Part shown: positions 34,077-43,554 of the stretch, one piece after another
Position numbering within the stretch: the first letter of the stretch is position 1
Layout of the letters: each line of letters opens with the position of its first letter
From: Brucella grignonensis
Lineage (GTDB): Bacteria; Pseudomonadota; Alphaproteobacteria; Rhizobiales; Rhizobiaceae
Direction: 5' to 3'
Assembly: GCF_002252505.1 (NCBI RefSeq)
Contig: NZ_NNRL01000163.1
Coordinates: 776,222-840,221 of the forward strand
Length of the DNA stretch: 64,000 bases
Notes under the pieces: generated by a model
Databases searched by the model: none
The model's input: the letters and a program-made list of their open reading frames with translations, nothing else
What the model was told of the DNA's origin: nothing
Translations under genes and position numbers: made by a program

Positions 34077-35621
34077 ATGTCGAAGATTATAACTTCAAAA
34101 TATCGTAAGGGTGTTGCCGCCGTAGCGCTGTCAGCCGCGCTTGCCGGTGCGTTCGTCGCAACCGGCCCAATGGGCGTGATGAACAATGCCCGCGCCGAAG
34201 CAGTCAGTGTCACTCCGCCTCAGCAGGCTGGCTTTGCCGATCTGGTTGAAAAAGTGCGCCCGGCAGTCGTTAGCGTTCGCGTCAAGAAAGATGTGCAGGA
34301 AGCCGATAGCCGCGGTCAGCAGTTTGGAACACCTCCCGGTTTCGATCAGCTGCCAGACGGTCATCCGCTAAAGCGATTCTTCCGTGATTTCGGTATGGAA
34401 CCTCGGGGCGACGCCCGTCCTGATAGCCGCCGTCCGGGCAATCGTGGTAAACCACGTCCGGGTCATGAACGTCCTGTGGCACAGGGTTCCGGCTTCTTCA
34501 TTTCCGAAGATGGTTATCTTGTCACCAACAATCACGTTGTCTCTGACGGCGATGCCTACAGCGTCGTTCTCGATGACGGCACCGAACTCGATGCGAAGCT
34601 GATAGGCACCGACGCGCGTACAGATCTTGCTGTCCTGAAGATCGATGATGCCAAGCGTAAATTCACATATGTGAAGCTCGGTGACGACAACAAGATCCGC
34701 GTTGGTGATTGGGTCGTCGCGGTTGGCAACCCGTTTGGTCTTGGTGGTACAGTTACATCCGGCATCGTTTCGGCCCGCGGTCGTGACATCGGCGCAGGTC
34801 CTTACGACGATTTTATCCAGATTGATGCTGCTGTTAACAAAGGCAACTCCGGTGGCCCAGCTTTCGATCTTTCTGGCGAAGTCATTGGCATTAACACGGC
34901 AATCTTCTCACCTTCGGGTGGCAGTGTAGGTATCGCCTTTGCAATTCCGGCATCGACTGCCAAGCAGGTTGTCGATCAGCTGATCAAGAAGGGCTCGGTT
35001 GAACGTGGTTGGATTGGCGTTCAAATTCAGCCTGTGAGCAAGGATATTGCAGCTTCGCTTGGCCTTGCTGAAGAGAAAGGCGCTCTTGTCGCATCTCCCC
35101 AGGCTGACGGTCCGGCTGCAAAGGCAGGCATCAAGGCAGGTGATGTGATCACCGCCGTTAATGGTGAAACTGTTCAGGACCCACGCGATCTTGCTCGTAA
35201 GGTTGCCAACATCATTCCTGGTGAAAAAGCTGCTTTGACCGTCTGGCGCAAGAACAAGGCTGAAGAAATCGACATTACCATTGCGGCCATGCCACAGGAT
35301 CTCGGCAAGGCGGACAGCCAGTCCGGCGGCGGCGATACCGAACAGGGCGGATCGCTCGATACCTATGGTTTGACGGTTACACCTTCAGAAGACGGTGACG
35401 GTGTGGTTGTCACCAATGTTGATCCTGATAGCGATGCGTCTGACCGTGGCATCCGTTCCGGTGACGTCATTGTCTCGGTAAACAATCAGATCGTCAAAAG
35501 CGCCAAGGATATCGACAAGGCGATTGAAGAAGCTTCAAAGGCTGGTCGTAAGGCTGTGTTGTTGCAGCTGCAGAGCAACGACCAGAGCCGCTTCGTAGCT
35601 CTTCCGATTGATCAGGGATAA
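34077..35621 (+). CDS. htrA: Periplasmic serine protease DegP/HtrA
   Basis: A 514-residue Do-type serine protease and chaperone of the periplasm. It has a signal peptide ending around residue 40 (NNARA-EAVSV), the trypsin-like domain with His153 (TNNHVV), Asp183 (RTDLAVLKI) and Ser258 (NKGNSGGP), and two PDZ domains at about 295-385 and 410-510. A Gly/Arg-rich loop near 105-135 is typical of alphaproteobacterial members. It degrades misfolded exported proteins; in Brucella it is a known immunogen and stress protein. It begins 168 bases after ccmH and is followed by a terminator, so it is a separate unit. Confidence 0.94.
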   Translation: MSKIITSKYRKGVAAVALSAALAGAFVATGPMGVMNNARAEAVSVTPPQQAGFADLVEKVRPAVVSVRVKKDVQEADSRGQQFGTPPGFDQLPDGHPLKRFFRDFGMEPRGDARPDSRRPGNRGKPRPGHERPVAQGSGFFISEDGYLVTNNHVVSDGDAYSVVLDDGTELDAKLIGTDARTDLAVLKIDDAKRKFTYVKLGDDNKIRVGDWVVAVGNPFGLGGTVTSGIVSARGRDIGAGPYDDFIQIDAAVNKGNSGGPAFDLSGEVIGINTAIFSPSGGSVGIAFAIPASTAKQVVDQLIKKGSVERGWIGVQIQPVSKDIAASLGLAEEKGALVASPQADGPAAKAGIKAGDVITAVNGETVQDPRDLARKVANIIPGEKAALTVWRKNKAEEIDITIAAMPQDLGKADSQSGGGDTEQGGSLDTYGLTVTPSEDGDGVVVTNVDPDSDASDRGIRSGDVIVSVNNQIVKSAKDIDKAIEEASKAGRKAVLLQLQSNDQSRFVALPIDQG

Positions 35622-35653
35622 TGGTTGCGTGACGCTGAGTATCTGAAAACAAA

Positions 35654-35680
35654 ATGCCAGGCGGAGAACCCGCCTGGCAT
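35654..35680 (+). terminator. Hairpin terminator after htrA
   Basis: ATGCCAGGCGG, an AGAAC loop and CCGCCTGGCAT give a perfect 11-bp stem. The T tract afterwards is broken (TCCTTCATTTT), so efficiency is uncertain. Confidence 0.75.
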
Positions 35681-35719
35681 TCCTTCATTTTCTCCAACGA
35701 TCCGGTTTATAGTATCGCC

Positions 35720-36430
35720 ATGAAGATTCTCGTTATCGAAGACGACCGCGAAGCGGCCCGCTATCTGGAGAAGGCCTTTACTGAGGCCGGACATTCTGCC
35801 GACATCGCTGGCGATGGTGAGATCGGTTATGCGCTGGCCGAAAATGGCAATTATGATGTGCTGGTCGTGGATCGCATGTTGCCCAAGCGCGACGGTCTTT
35901 CTGTAGTGGCAGGTCTGCGTGCCAAAGGCATGGAAACGCCTGTACTCATCCTTTCCGCCCTTGGCGAAGTGGATGACCGCGTAACTGGTTTGCGCGCTGG
36001 CGGAGATGATTATCTAACCAAGCCATATGCATTTTCCGAACTACTCGCACGTGTTGAAGTTCTGCAGCGCCGATCAAGCCCGCGCGAAGCAGATACAATC
36101 TATCGCGTCGGCGATCTCGAACTTGACAGGCTCGCTCACACGGCGCGTCGACAGGACGTGGATATCACGCTTCAGCCGCGAGAATTTCGTCTACTTGAAT
36201 ATCTGATGCGTCATGCCGGACAGGTGGTTACGCGCACGATGCTGCTTGAAAATGTCTGGGATTACCATTTCGATCCTCAAACCAATGTGATCGATGTGCA
36301 CATCTCCCGACTTCGCAGCAAAATCGAAAAAGGCTTTGACGTCCCATTGCTGCATACCGTTCGTGGTGCTGGTTATATGCTCAAAGCCGGACGCACTAAA
36401 GCCGCTACTGCGAGCGCCAAGGTGGAATGA
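35720..36430 (+). CDS. OmpR/PhoB-family response regulator
   Basis: A 236-residue regulator with receiver domain (Asp51 in LVVDRMLPKRDG, Lys in YLTKPYAFSEL) and a winged-helix domain ending TVRGAGYMLKAG. The R-M-L-P pattern around the phospho-acceptor is common in metal- or envelope-stress-related OmpR members. ATG 35720 is used rather than the upstream Met inside the terminator. It overlaps the kinase gene by ATGA. The stimulus is unknown; location after htrA fits envelope stress, but this is inference. Confidence 0.85.
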   Translation: MKILVIEDDREAARYLEKAFTEAGHSADIAGDGEIGYALAENGNYDVLVVDRMLPKRDGLSVVAGLRAKGMETPVLILSALGEVDDRVTGLRAGGDDYLTKPYAFSELLARVEVLQRRSSPREADTIYRVGDLELDRLAHTARRQDVDITLQPREFRLLEYLMRHAGQVVTRTMLLENVWDYHFDPQTNVIDVHISRLRSKIEKGFDVPLLHTVRGAGYMLKAGRTKAATASAKVE

Positions 36431-37833
36431 TGGGGCGTTTCTCTGCGCTTATGCGCACGACAGCTGCACGCCTTTCCACGCTTTACCTACTCTTATTTGC
36501 CGTTGGAGCGGTGGCATTGGTCTTCTATATGACCAATCTTTCTGCATCCATTATCAATAGCCAGACTCAGGAAGCGCTGGGTGAAGAAGTCGCGAGTATC
36601 GGCAAGGCCTATGCACGGGGCGGTATTCCGCAACTCGTGCGCACGATTGATTATCGTTCCCGCCAACCCGGTGCCTATCTCTATCTTGTTGCAGATCCGT
36701 CTGGCCGCATTCTGTCCGGCAACGTCGAAGGTGTTGAGCCGGGCGTGCTGGACACGGACGGTATCGTGGAGCGCGCTTTCAAATATCGCCGCTATGGTGA
36801 GCAGGGAACCGAGACTGAGCATCGCGCAATTGCAGTTGTGATTGCTTTGCCTAATGGTATGCGTTTGTTGGTTGGTCGCGATTTGGGTGAGCCGGAGCGT
36901 TTCCGTGATCTTGTGCGCAGCTCGCTCATGCTGGCTCTCGGTATCATGGGTGTTGGTGCGCTTCTGATCTGGTTCTTCGTCGGACGGCGTGCACTCAAGC
37001 GTATCGATGAAGTTTCGCGTGCTTCGCAGCGCATTATGGATGGTGACTTGACGGGGAGACTGCCGGTCAATGGTTCCGGTGACGAGTTTGACCGTCTCTC
37101 AGGTAATCTCAATGTCATGCTTGGGCGAATTCTCGAACTCAATGAAGGCTTGAAGCAGGTTTCCGATAATATTGCGCATGATCTCAAGACGCCGCTCACA
37201 CGTCTGCGCAACCGTGCCGAAGAGGCACTGTCAGGCAAGAAGGCCGGTCCTGAATATCGGGAGGCGCTGGAAGATATCATCGGCGAATCCGATCAGCTGA
37301 TCCGCACCTTCAATGCTATTTTGATGATCTCCCGCCTTGAAGCAGGCTATTCGAGTGAGAATCTGGAGAATATGTCGGTGGCATCGATTGTCAGCGATGT
37401 GGCTGAAATGTATGAACCGGTCGCCGAAGATGCGGGCGCTACTTTGATGCTTGGTGCGCTCGATGATGCGCCTCTGCATATCAACCGTGAACTCGTCGGC
37501 CAAACCGTCTCCAACCTTGTCGACAATGCTATTAAGTATGCACAGACAGGCGAGGGGGCCGCTGTCGTGACGCTTTCCATGGAACGTGATTCCCAATGGG
37601 TTCGTATCGTGGTGACGGACAACGGCTCGGGCATTCCAGAAGACAAACGCGAACAGGCGACTGAGCGTTTCGTACGGCTTGAGGAAAGCCGTACGCAGCC
37701 GGGATCAGGGCTTGGTTTAAGTCTTGCCAAGGCGGTTATGAAATTGCACGGTGGCGCTCTGCGTTTGGAAGACAATGGACCCGGCCTGCGTGCAGTTCTT
37801 GAGTTCCCTCTGCCGAAGGACGCACAAATTTAA
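36427..37833 (+). CDS. Sensor histidine kinase (partner of the htrA-linked OmpR regulator)
   Basis: A 468-residue kinase with two membrane segments (about 18-40 and 165-186), an intervening periplasmic domain of about 125 residues, HAMP, HisKA with His251 in NIAHDLKTPLTRLRNRA and a HATPase with NLVDNAIKYA, DNGSGIPEDK and GSGLGLSLAKAV. It is the cognate sensor of the regulator just upstream, joined by ATGA. The ligand is not evident. It resembles the EnvZ/CpxA layout, but the periplasmic part shows no recognised fold. Confidence 0.88.
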   Translation: MMGRFSALMRTTAARLSTLYLLLFAVGAVALVFYMTNLSASIINSQTQEALGEEVASIGKAYARGGIPQLVRTIDYRSRQPGAYLYLVADPSGRILSGNVEGVEPGVLDTDGIVERAFKYRRYGEQGTETEHRAIAVVIALPNGMRLLVGRDLGEPERFRDLVRSSLMLALGIMGVGALLIWFFVGRRALKRIDEVSRASQRIMDGDLTGRLPVNGSGDEFDRLSGNLNVMLGRILELNEGLKQVSDNIAHDLKTPLTRLRNRAEEALSGKKAGPEYREALEDIIGESDQLIRTFNAILMISRLEAGYSSENLENMSVASIVSDVAEMYEPVAEDAGATLMLGALDDAPLHINRELVGQTVSNLVDNAIKYAQTGEGAAVVTLSMERDSQWVRIVVTDNGSGIPEDKREQATERFVRLEESRTQPGSGLGLSLAKAVMKLHGGALRLEDNGPGLRAVLEFPLPKDAQI

Positions 37834-37854
37834 ACCTACATGCAAGAGGGGATC

Positions 37855-40794
37855 ATGGCGGCTGAAAATTCAAAGGAACTGCTTTTCGACCGTAACCTTT
37901 GTGGGCTGACACCGCTTGATTCTGAAAGAGCACGATCCTTTCTTGTCGACCTTGAAGGCCGGGCGAGAGAAGAGGAGCTTGGCCGGGTTGTCGGCCTTCT
38001 CAGCAACACGAAAGCGAAGAGCTTTCTTGCCGCGGCCCTTGATCTGTCGCCATTTATTCGTGAATCCCTGATCCGTCAGCCGCGCATTCTCGATCGAATT
38101 GTAGCCGCAGCACCTGAAGAGGCTCTCGCAAATATTCTCTCTGAGATCTCCGCATCGGGCACGGATGAGGGTGTCACAGAAGCTTCTCTGATGAGCAGTC
38201 TGCGCCAGCGAAAGCGAGAGGCACATGTGCTGATCGCACTTTGCGATCTGGCGCAAATCTTCAATACGGAAGCGACAACCGGCTGGCTCACCGATCTGGC
38301 CGAAGCTTGCACGGGTGCTGCTATCCGCTTCCTGCTTCGCGATGCGGATAGTGCGGGCAAGATCAAACTGCCCGACCGCGATAATCCAGACAAGGAATGC
38401 GGCTGGATCGTGCTTGGCATGGGTAAATTCGGTGCCCGTGAGCTCAATTACTCTTCTGATATTGATCTGATCGTCTTTGTTGATGAAACACGTCCGGCTA
38501 TTGGCGATCCATATGAATGCGTTGATACATTCTCTCGCATGACACGGCGTCTGGTGCGTATTCTTCAGGATCGCACAGCAGACGGTTATGTCTTCCGTGT
38601 TGATCTGCGGTTGCGTCCTGATCCGGGTTCGACGCCTCTGGCTATCCCGGTTGGTGCAGCCCTTCATTATTATGAAGGACGTGGTCAGAACTGGGAACGT
38701 GCGGCCATGATCAAGGCGCGCCCTGTTGCCGGTGATCGGGAGGCTGGCAAACAAGTGTTGGCTGAGCTCGCACCATATGTTTGGCGTAAATATCTCGACT
38801 ATGCGGCAATCGCCGACGTCCATTCGATTAAACGACAAATTCACGCCCATAAGGGACACGGCGACATCGCCATTCGCGGCCATAATGTGAAGCTCGGTCG
38901 CGGCGGCATCCGCGAGATCGAATTTTTCGTGCAGACGCAACAATTGATTGCAGGCGGCCGGTTCCCCGAATTGCGTGGCAATCAGACAGTCCCGATGCTC
39001 GGAAAGCTCGCAGAACGTGGCTGGATCACTGAGAAGGCACGCGATTGCCTTGCCAAGGAATATTATTTCCTGCGTGATGTGGAACATCGCATCCAGATGA
39101 TTGCTGACGAGCAGACCCATATCCTGCCGGAAGACGACGAGGGCTTTGCCCGCGTATCTCATATGATGGGTTATGCCGATAAGGCAGAGTTTTCTGAAGC
39201 ATTTCTGTCCGCCCTCAAGGTTGTCGAAAAGCATTATGCGGCGTTGTTTGAACAAGCGCCGGAGCTCGGTGCTTCCAGTGGCAATCTCGTTTTTACCGGC
39301 GATGTAGATGATCCGGGCACGTTGGAAACGTTGGCTTCTATGGGCTATGAACGTCCTAGCGATATCTGTCGTGTTATCCGTACATGGCACTTCGGTCGCT
39401 ATCGCGCAACGCAATCAGCAGAAGCGCGTGAACGCCTCACAGAGCTGACACCGGCATTGTTGCAGGCTTTTGCCGCCACCAAACGCGCGGATGAATCGCT
39501 CTTGCGTTTCGATGGGTTCCTGCAGGGCCTGCCTGCAGGCATCCAGCTTTTCAGTCTGCTGCAATCCAATCCCCGTCTTCTCAATCTGCTCGTGATGATC
39601 ATGAGTGCGGCACCACGACTCGCCGAAATCATTACACGGAAGCCACATGTTTTCGACGGCTTGCTTGATCCTGCGATTTTTTCCGAAGTTCCGACCCGCG
39701 CCTATCTTGAAGAGAGACTTCGCGCTTTTCTGGGGGCCGCAACCGATTTCGAGGAAGTGCTGGATCGCCTGCGTATATTCGCGGCTGAACATCGCTTTCT
39801 GATTGGCATTCGTCTGCTGACAAGTGCAATTGATGGCGTCCGAGCCGGGCGCGCCTTTTCCGATCTGGCTGAGCTGATGATCGGCAAGGCGTTTGAAGCC
39901 GTTGAAAGCGAGTTGCAGCGTCGCCACGGCAAGGTAAAGGGCGCGAAGGTTGCATTGCTTGCGATGGGCAAACTTGGCAGCCGTGAACTGACTGCAGGCT
40001 CGGATGTCGATCTGATCCTGCTTTATGACCATGATAAGGATGCGGATGAATCGGATGGCGACAAGCCATTGGCTCCGTCGCAATATTATATCCGGCTGAC
40101 ACAGCGCCTTATCGCTGCACTTTCCGCGCCAACCGGGGAAGGTGTGCTTTACGAAGTCGATATGCGATTGCGCCCTTCGGGCAACAAAGGCCCCGTCGCT
40201 ACACATATCGAATCATTTGGAAAGTATCAGCGCACGGAGGCTTGGACATGGGAGCACATGGCCCTGACGCGCGCGCGCGCCATTCACGGCGATGCGGTCT
40301 TTATTGATTTTATTACGGGTGAAATTGACGAAGTGCTGTCAACCAAGCGCGATACGCGGAAAATAGCCAAGGACGTGCGTGAGATGCGCAACCTGATTTA
40401 TCAGGAAAAGCCACCGCGCGACGATTGGGATTTCAAGCTGAAGCCGGGCGGTATTGTTGATCTTGAATTCATAGCGCAGTTTGCGGTTCTCATTGGAAAG
40501 GTCGCAAAGACACCACGTCCTCTTGCAACTGAGGAAGTGCTTGCTGGCCTCGATCCGTCGTTCGCCGATCCAGCTACGATTGATACATTGGTTGAAGCAC
40601 ATCGCTTCTATACCAATCTCAGCCAGACAATTCGTCTCTGCCTCGGCAGTGATGCCACGCGCGAAGAGTTCATTCCCGGAATGATCGATCTTCTTTGCCG
40701 CGCGGCAGAACTGCCGGACATCAAACGCGTTGAGCACCATCTGACGGAGCTGGCCGTGAATGTTCGAACCAGTTTTGACAAGCTGATAAACTGA
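37855..40794 (+). CDS. glnE: Bifunctional glutamine synthetase adenylyltransferase/deadenylyltransferase
   Basis: A 979-residue enzyme that adenylylates and deadenylylates GlnA according to PII and glutamine, thus setting nitrogen assimilation. It has two nucleotidyltransferase domains: an N-terminal one around residues 188-206 (GMGKFGARELNYSSDIDLI) and a C-terminal one around 703-725 (AMGKLGSRELTAGSDVDLI), separated by a regulatory linker. ATG 37855 has GAGGGG 5 bases upstream and is favoured over ATG 37840. Length is that of full-size GlnE. Its stop TGA (40792-40794) abuts the pleC stop with no gap. Confidence 0.95.
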   Translation: MAAENSKELLFDRNLCGLTPLDSERARSFLVDLEGRAREEELGRVVGLLSNTKAKSFLAAALDLSPFIRESLIRQPRILDRIVAAAPEEALANILSEISASGTDEGVTEASLMSSLRQRKREAHVLIALCDLAQIFNTEATTGWLTDLAEACTGAAIRFLLRDADSAGKIKLPDRDNPDKECGWIVLGMGKFGARELNYSSDIDLIVFVDETRPAIGDPYECVDTFSRMTRRLVRILQDRTADGYVFRVDLRLRPDPGSTPLAIPVGAALHYYEGRGQNWERAAMIKARPVAGDREAGKQVLAELAPYVWRKYLDYAAIADVHSIKRQIHAHKGHGDIAIRGHNVKLGRGGIREIEFFVQTQQLIAGGRFPELRGNQTVPMLGKLAERGWITEKARDCLAKEYYFLRDVEHRIQMIADEQTHILPEDDEGFARVSHMMGYADKAEFSEAFLSALKVVEKHYAALFEQAPELGASSGNLVFTGDVDDPGTLETLASMGYERPSDICRVIRTWHFGRYRATQSAEARERLTELTPALLQAFAATKRADESLLRFDGFLQGLPAGIQLFSLLQSNPRLLNLLVMIMSAAPRLAEIITRKPHVFDGLLDPAIFSEVPTRAYLEERLRAFLGAATDFEEVLDRLRIFAAEHRFLIGIRLLTSAIDGVRAGRAFSDLAELMIGKAFEAVESELQRRHGKVKGAKVALLAMGKLGSRELTAGSDVDLILLYDHDKDADESDGDKPLAPSQYYIRLTQRLIAALSAPTGEGVLYEVDMRLRPSGNKGPVATHIESFGKYQRTEAWTWEHMALTRARAIHGDAVFIDFITGEIDEVLSTKRDTRKIAKDVREMRNLIYQEKPPRDDWDFKLKPGGIVDLEFIAQFAVLIGKVAKTPRPLATEEVLAGLDPSFADPATIDTLVEAHRFYTNLSQTIRLCLGSDATREEFIPGMIDLLCRAAELPDIKRVEHHLTELAVNVRTSFDKLIN

Positions 40795-43149
40795 TTATGC
40801 TGCGTGGATCTCAGTATGTTGGCTGGAGGCAATGGCCTGCCTCCGGTCCGGTATGCAGACCGAGACCACGGTTCCAATGCCTTCGGTCGAACGGATACGC
40901 AGCCAGCCACCATGGAGTTCAGCAAGAGAGCGGGTGATCGCAAGGCCGAGACCTGAGCCAGTATGCGATTTTGTGAACTGGTTCTCAACCTGCTCAAACG
41001 GCTGGCCGATTTTCCGCAAAGCTGATTTCGGGATGCCTACGCCGGTGTCCTGAATGGTCATGAACAGAGCTGATCCAGTCTTTCGCGCGCGCACCGTGAT
41101 GCGACCATTATGTGAAGTGAACTTGACCGCGTTGGACAGAAGATTGATCAGCACTTGTTTGACCGCACGGCGGTCTGCATTGAGCTGCATGGCTTCTTCG
41201 ATGCGCGTCTCAACTGTGATGTTCTTTTCGTCTGCCTGCAGAGAAATCATGCGCACGGTTTCATTGATCAGCGGACAAAGATCGATTTCTTCACGATCCA
41301 GCGAGAAATGGCCTGCTTCGATCTTTGACATATCGAGAATGTCATTGATCACGTTGAGCAGGAAGTTACCGCTGGTGTGAATATCGTTGATATATTCCTC
41401 ATAGCGATCCGAACCGAGAGGCCCGAAAGTGCCAGCCTGGATCATTTCGGAGAAGCCGATGATCGCGTTGAGCGGCGTGCGCAATTCGTGAGACATATTG
41501 GCAAGGAATTCAGACTTGGCGCGGTTTGCAGCTTCCGCGCGCTCCTTTTCCTGACCGTATTTGCGTGCCAGTTCGGACAGTTCACGTACACGGTCGCGCT
41601 CACCCTTACGGGCAATCGACAGATCGTGAATGGTGGCCATCAGTCGACGTTCACTGTCGACCAGACGTTCCTGATGCTGCTTGATCTGGGTAATATCGGT
41701 GCCGATGGAAACAAGACCGCCGTCTTGAGTGCGGCGTTCATTGACCTGTAGCCAGCGACCATCGCTTAGCTGGCGCTCGAAAGTCTGGCCGCCCGCACGA
41801 TTATGTTCATTCGCCATGCGACGCTCAAAACTGAACGGACGCGTGTGGGCATCAACTTCGTTGCGCGGCACGCCGGGTTTCAGTGTCCAGACCGGAAGAC
41901 CAGCATATTCGCTGAACTTGGAATTGGCCATCACCAGACGGTTATTGGAATCCCAGAGAACGAATGCCTCGGAAATATTCTCGATGGCTTCACGGATACG
42001 CATATCGGCCTCTGCCGTCTGCTGCGCAAAGCGATGCTGCTCGCTGACGTCGAATGCAATGCCGACGAGGTGAAGGTCATTCTCAGATGCGATCTCCGCA
42101 CGAACCCGCATCCATACCCACGAACCATCTGCATGGCGCATACGGAAGACCCGGTCCACATGCGAAATGTCGCCAGCCGCAGCCTGTTCCGCAATCGAAT
42201 AAAGATCGCCATCTTCCGGATTGATGATCGCCGACACGTCGCCAAAAGCGAGCACGGCATCCTGCGCCTCATAGCCGAGCATTTCATACATGGAGCGTGA
42301 CCAGTAGATGCGTCCGCGCGCCATGTCCCAGTCCCACAGACCACCACGACCACGCGCAAGCGCCATATCAATACGACGCTGGATCTGCCCAGATAGATCG
42401 TCGGCTTCGCGGGCACGCGCTGCCTGACTGAAATAGGCATAGAGAATTGCGAACATCACGCCGGTCGTGCCTGCAAAGAGCGTCACGTTAAGCGATACGG
42501 CGCGTTTCCATTCGGCAAATATGGTGCTTTCCGGCTCCGCCGCGATGATCGCGTAAGGCACGGTCATTGGTTTTGACACCGTACCGTAGGCGGCTTCTCC
42601 ATTCATGACGACTGTCAGAACGCCAGCACGTTCTGCAAACATAAACAGAGGCTGGATGTCGCTGAACACATCATCGGCCTGTTTGCCGACGATGTCCATT
42701 GCCGGGCCGGAGGCTGTCACGATGACTGAATCGTCGTTGACCAGAGCAATCGTCATGCCGCTGGAAGACAGACCACGGGAGCGAAACTCCGCAATCGTAT
42801 TATCAAGATCTTTGGGCGCCAGTTGCGCGCCAGCCTGCGTGCCATTGGCAGCGCGCTCGATCATCTGCGCCAGATTGGCGGTCGCAGCGGACAAAGCCGC
42901 TTTGTGCTGCAATTCGATGTCTTCGCGCCACGACAACATCGAGAACACGCGCGCCACGCCGAGTATGATGAGAAAGATGATGATGAGGGCCGGAACAAGA
43001 CGACGCAATACGGGCTCAACCGCCACGAACTTGCCGTAGGCAGGACCTGCAAGAAGCTTGGCATGCCCTGAGAGTCTGCCCTTCTTCCGCTTCCGTCCGG
43101 AGTCGCGATGCTTCCCCGCCGTCGCGTCGTACGCGTCGGTGCTCGCCAT
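40795..43149 (-). CDS. pleC: PleC-like sensor histidine kinase/phosphatase
   Basis: A 784-residue kinase with an N-terminal basic tail, a membrane segment (about 48-70), a periplasmic domain to about 218, a second segment (about 219-241) and two PAS domains (about 265-375 and 385-495). Then come a HisKA with His554 in [18 protein letters not shown] and a HATPase with [21 protein letters not shown] and [15 protein letters not shown]. In Caulobacter and rhizobia PleC acts mainly as the DivK phosphatase opposing DivJ. Position next to glnE matches S. meliloti pleC. It has AGAGGGG before ATG 43149. Brucella also has the related PdhS kinases, so a PdhS-type alternative is possible but the position favours PleC. 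Confidence 0.82.
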   Translation of the reverse strand: MASTDAYDATAGKHRDSGRKRKKGRLSGHAKLLAGPAYGKFVAVEPVLRRLVPALIIIFLIILGVARVFSMLSWREDIELQHKAALSAATANLAQMIERAANGTQAGAQLAPKDLDNTIAEFRSRGLSSSGMTIALVNDDSVIVTASGPAMDIVGKQADDVFSDIQPLFMFAERAGVLTVVMNGEAAYGTVSKPMTVPYAIIAAEPESTIFAEWKRAVSLNVTLFAGTTGVMFAILYAYFSQAARAREADDLSGQIQRRIDMALARGRGGLWDWDMARGRIYWSRSMYEMLGYEAQDAVLAFGDVSAIINPEDGDLYSIAEQAAAGDISHVDRVFRMRHADGSWVWMRVRAEIASENDLHLVGIAFDVSEQHRFAQQTAEADMRIREAIENISEAFVLWDSNNRLVMANSKFSEYAGLPVWTLKPGVPRNEVDAHTRPFSFERRMANEHNRAGGQTFERQLSDGRWLQVNERRTQDGGLVSIGTDITQIKQHQERLVDSERRLMATIHDLSIARKGERDRVRELSELARKYGQEKERAEAANRAKSEFLANMSHELRTPLNAIIGFSEMIQAGTFGPLGSDRYEEYINDIHTSGNFLLNVINDILDMSKIEAGHFSLDREEIDLCPLINETVRMISLQADEKNITVETRIEEAMQLNADRRAVKQVLINLLSNAVKFTSHNGRITVRARKTGSALFMTIQDTGVGIPKSALRKIGQPFEQVENQFTKSHTGSGLGLAITRSLAELHGGWLRIRSTEGIGTVVSVCIPDRRQAIASSQHTEIHAA

Positions 43150-43554
43150 CTGTTGGCCCCTCTTGATTTGCCGTAACAGTTCCCAAGATGCGCCAGAAGC
43201 GCTGTCCGCCCGAAACTGCGTGAACTGAAATCTCTACTCAAAATGTTTCGGAATACGCCGTCTCCGAACAACTTCAATGAATCAAAAGTGATTCGCGCTG
43301 TCCAGTGAATTCGTTAACGAGACGTAAAAAACACTGCTGGTGTATTTGGTTTTTCTGTTGAATCTCAAACTGTTAAGTGGAATCAGTTTGAGAAGGCGTG
43401 CATCTAACATCATGAAAAGACTCATGAAAGCCGCAAGCCTTTGCAGCTATTATACGGCTTTGCCTGGCTAATGGTGGAACGGTCGGGCCCGGCCCATTTC
43501 GGGGGCGGGCGTAACGAATCAGCAAGTCGCAATACGCGATATATGATTCGCGAA
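43150..43554. other. Intergenic region between pleC and pepN
   Basis: 405 bases without a supported gene. It has an inverted repeat TCTCAAACTG/CAGTTTGAGA at 43363-43372 and 43384-43393 and the perfect 14-bp palindrome TGATTCGCGAATCA at 43544-43557, which reaches into the pepN stop. The pleC promoter should be on the left side. Confidence 0.5.

Noticed and set aside
43412..43471. 19-codon leader-like frame between pleC and pepN
   Set aside because: No run of regulatory codons or attenuator and no gene downstream on that strand.
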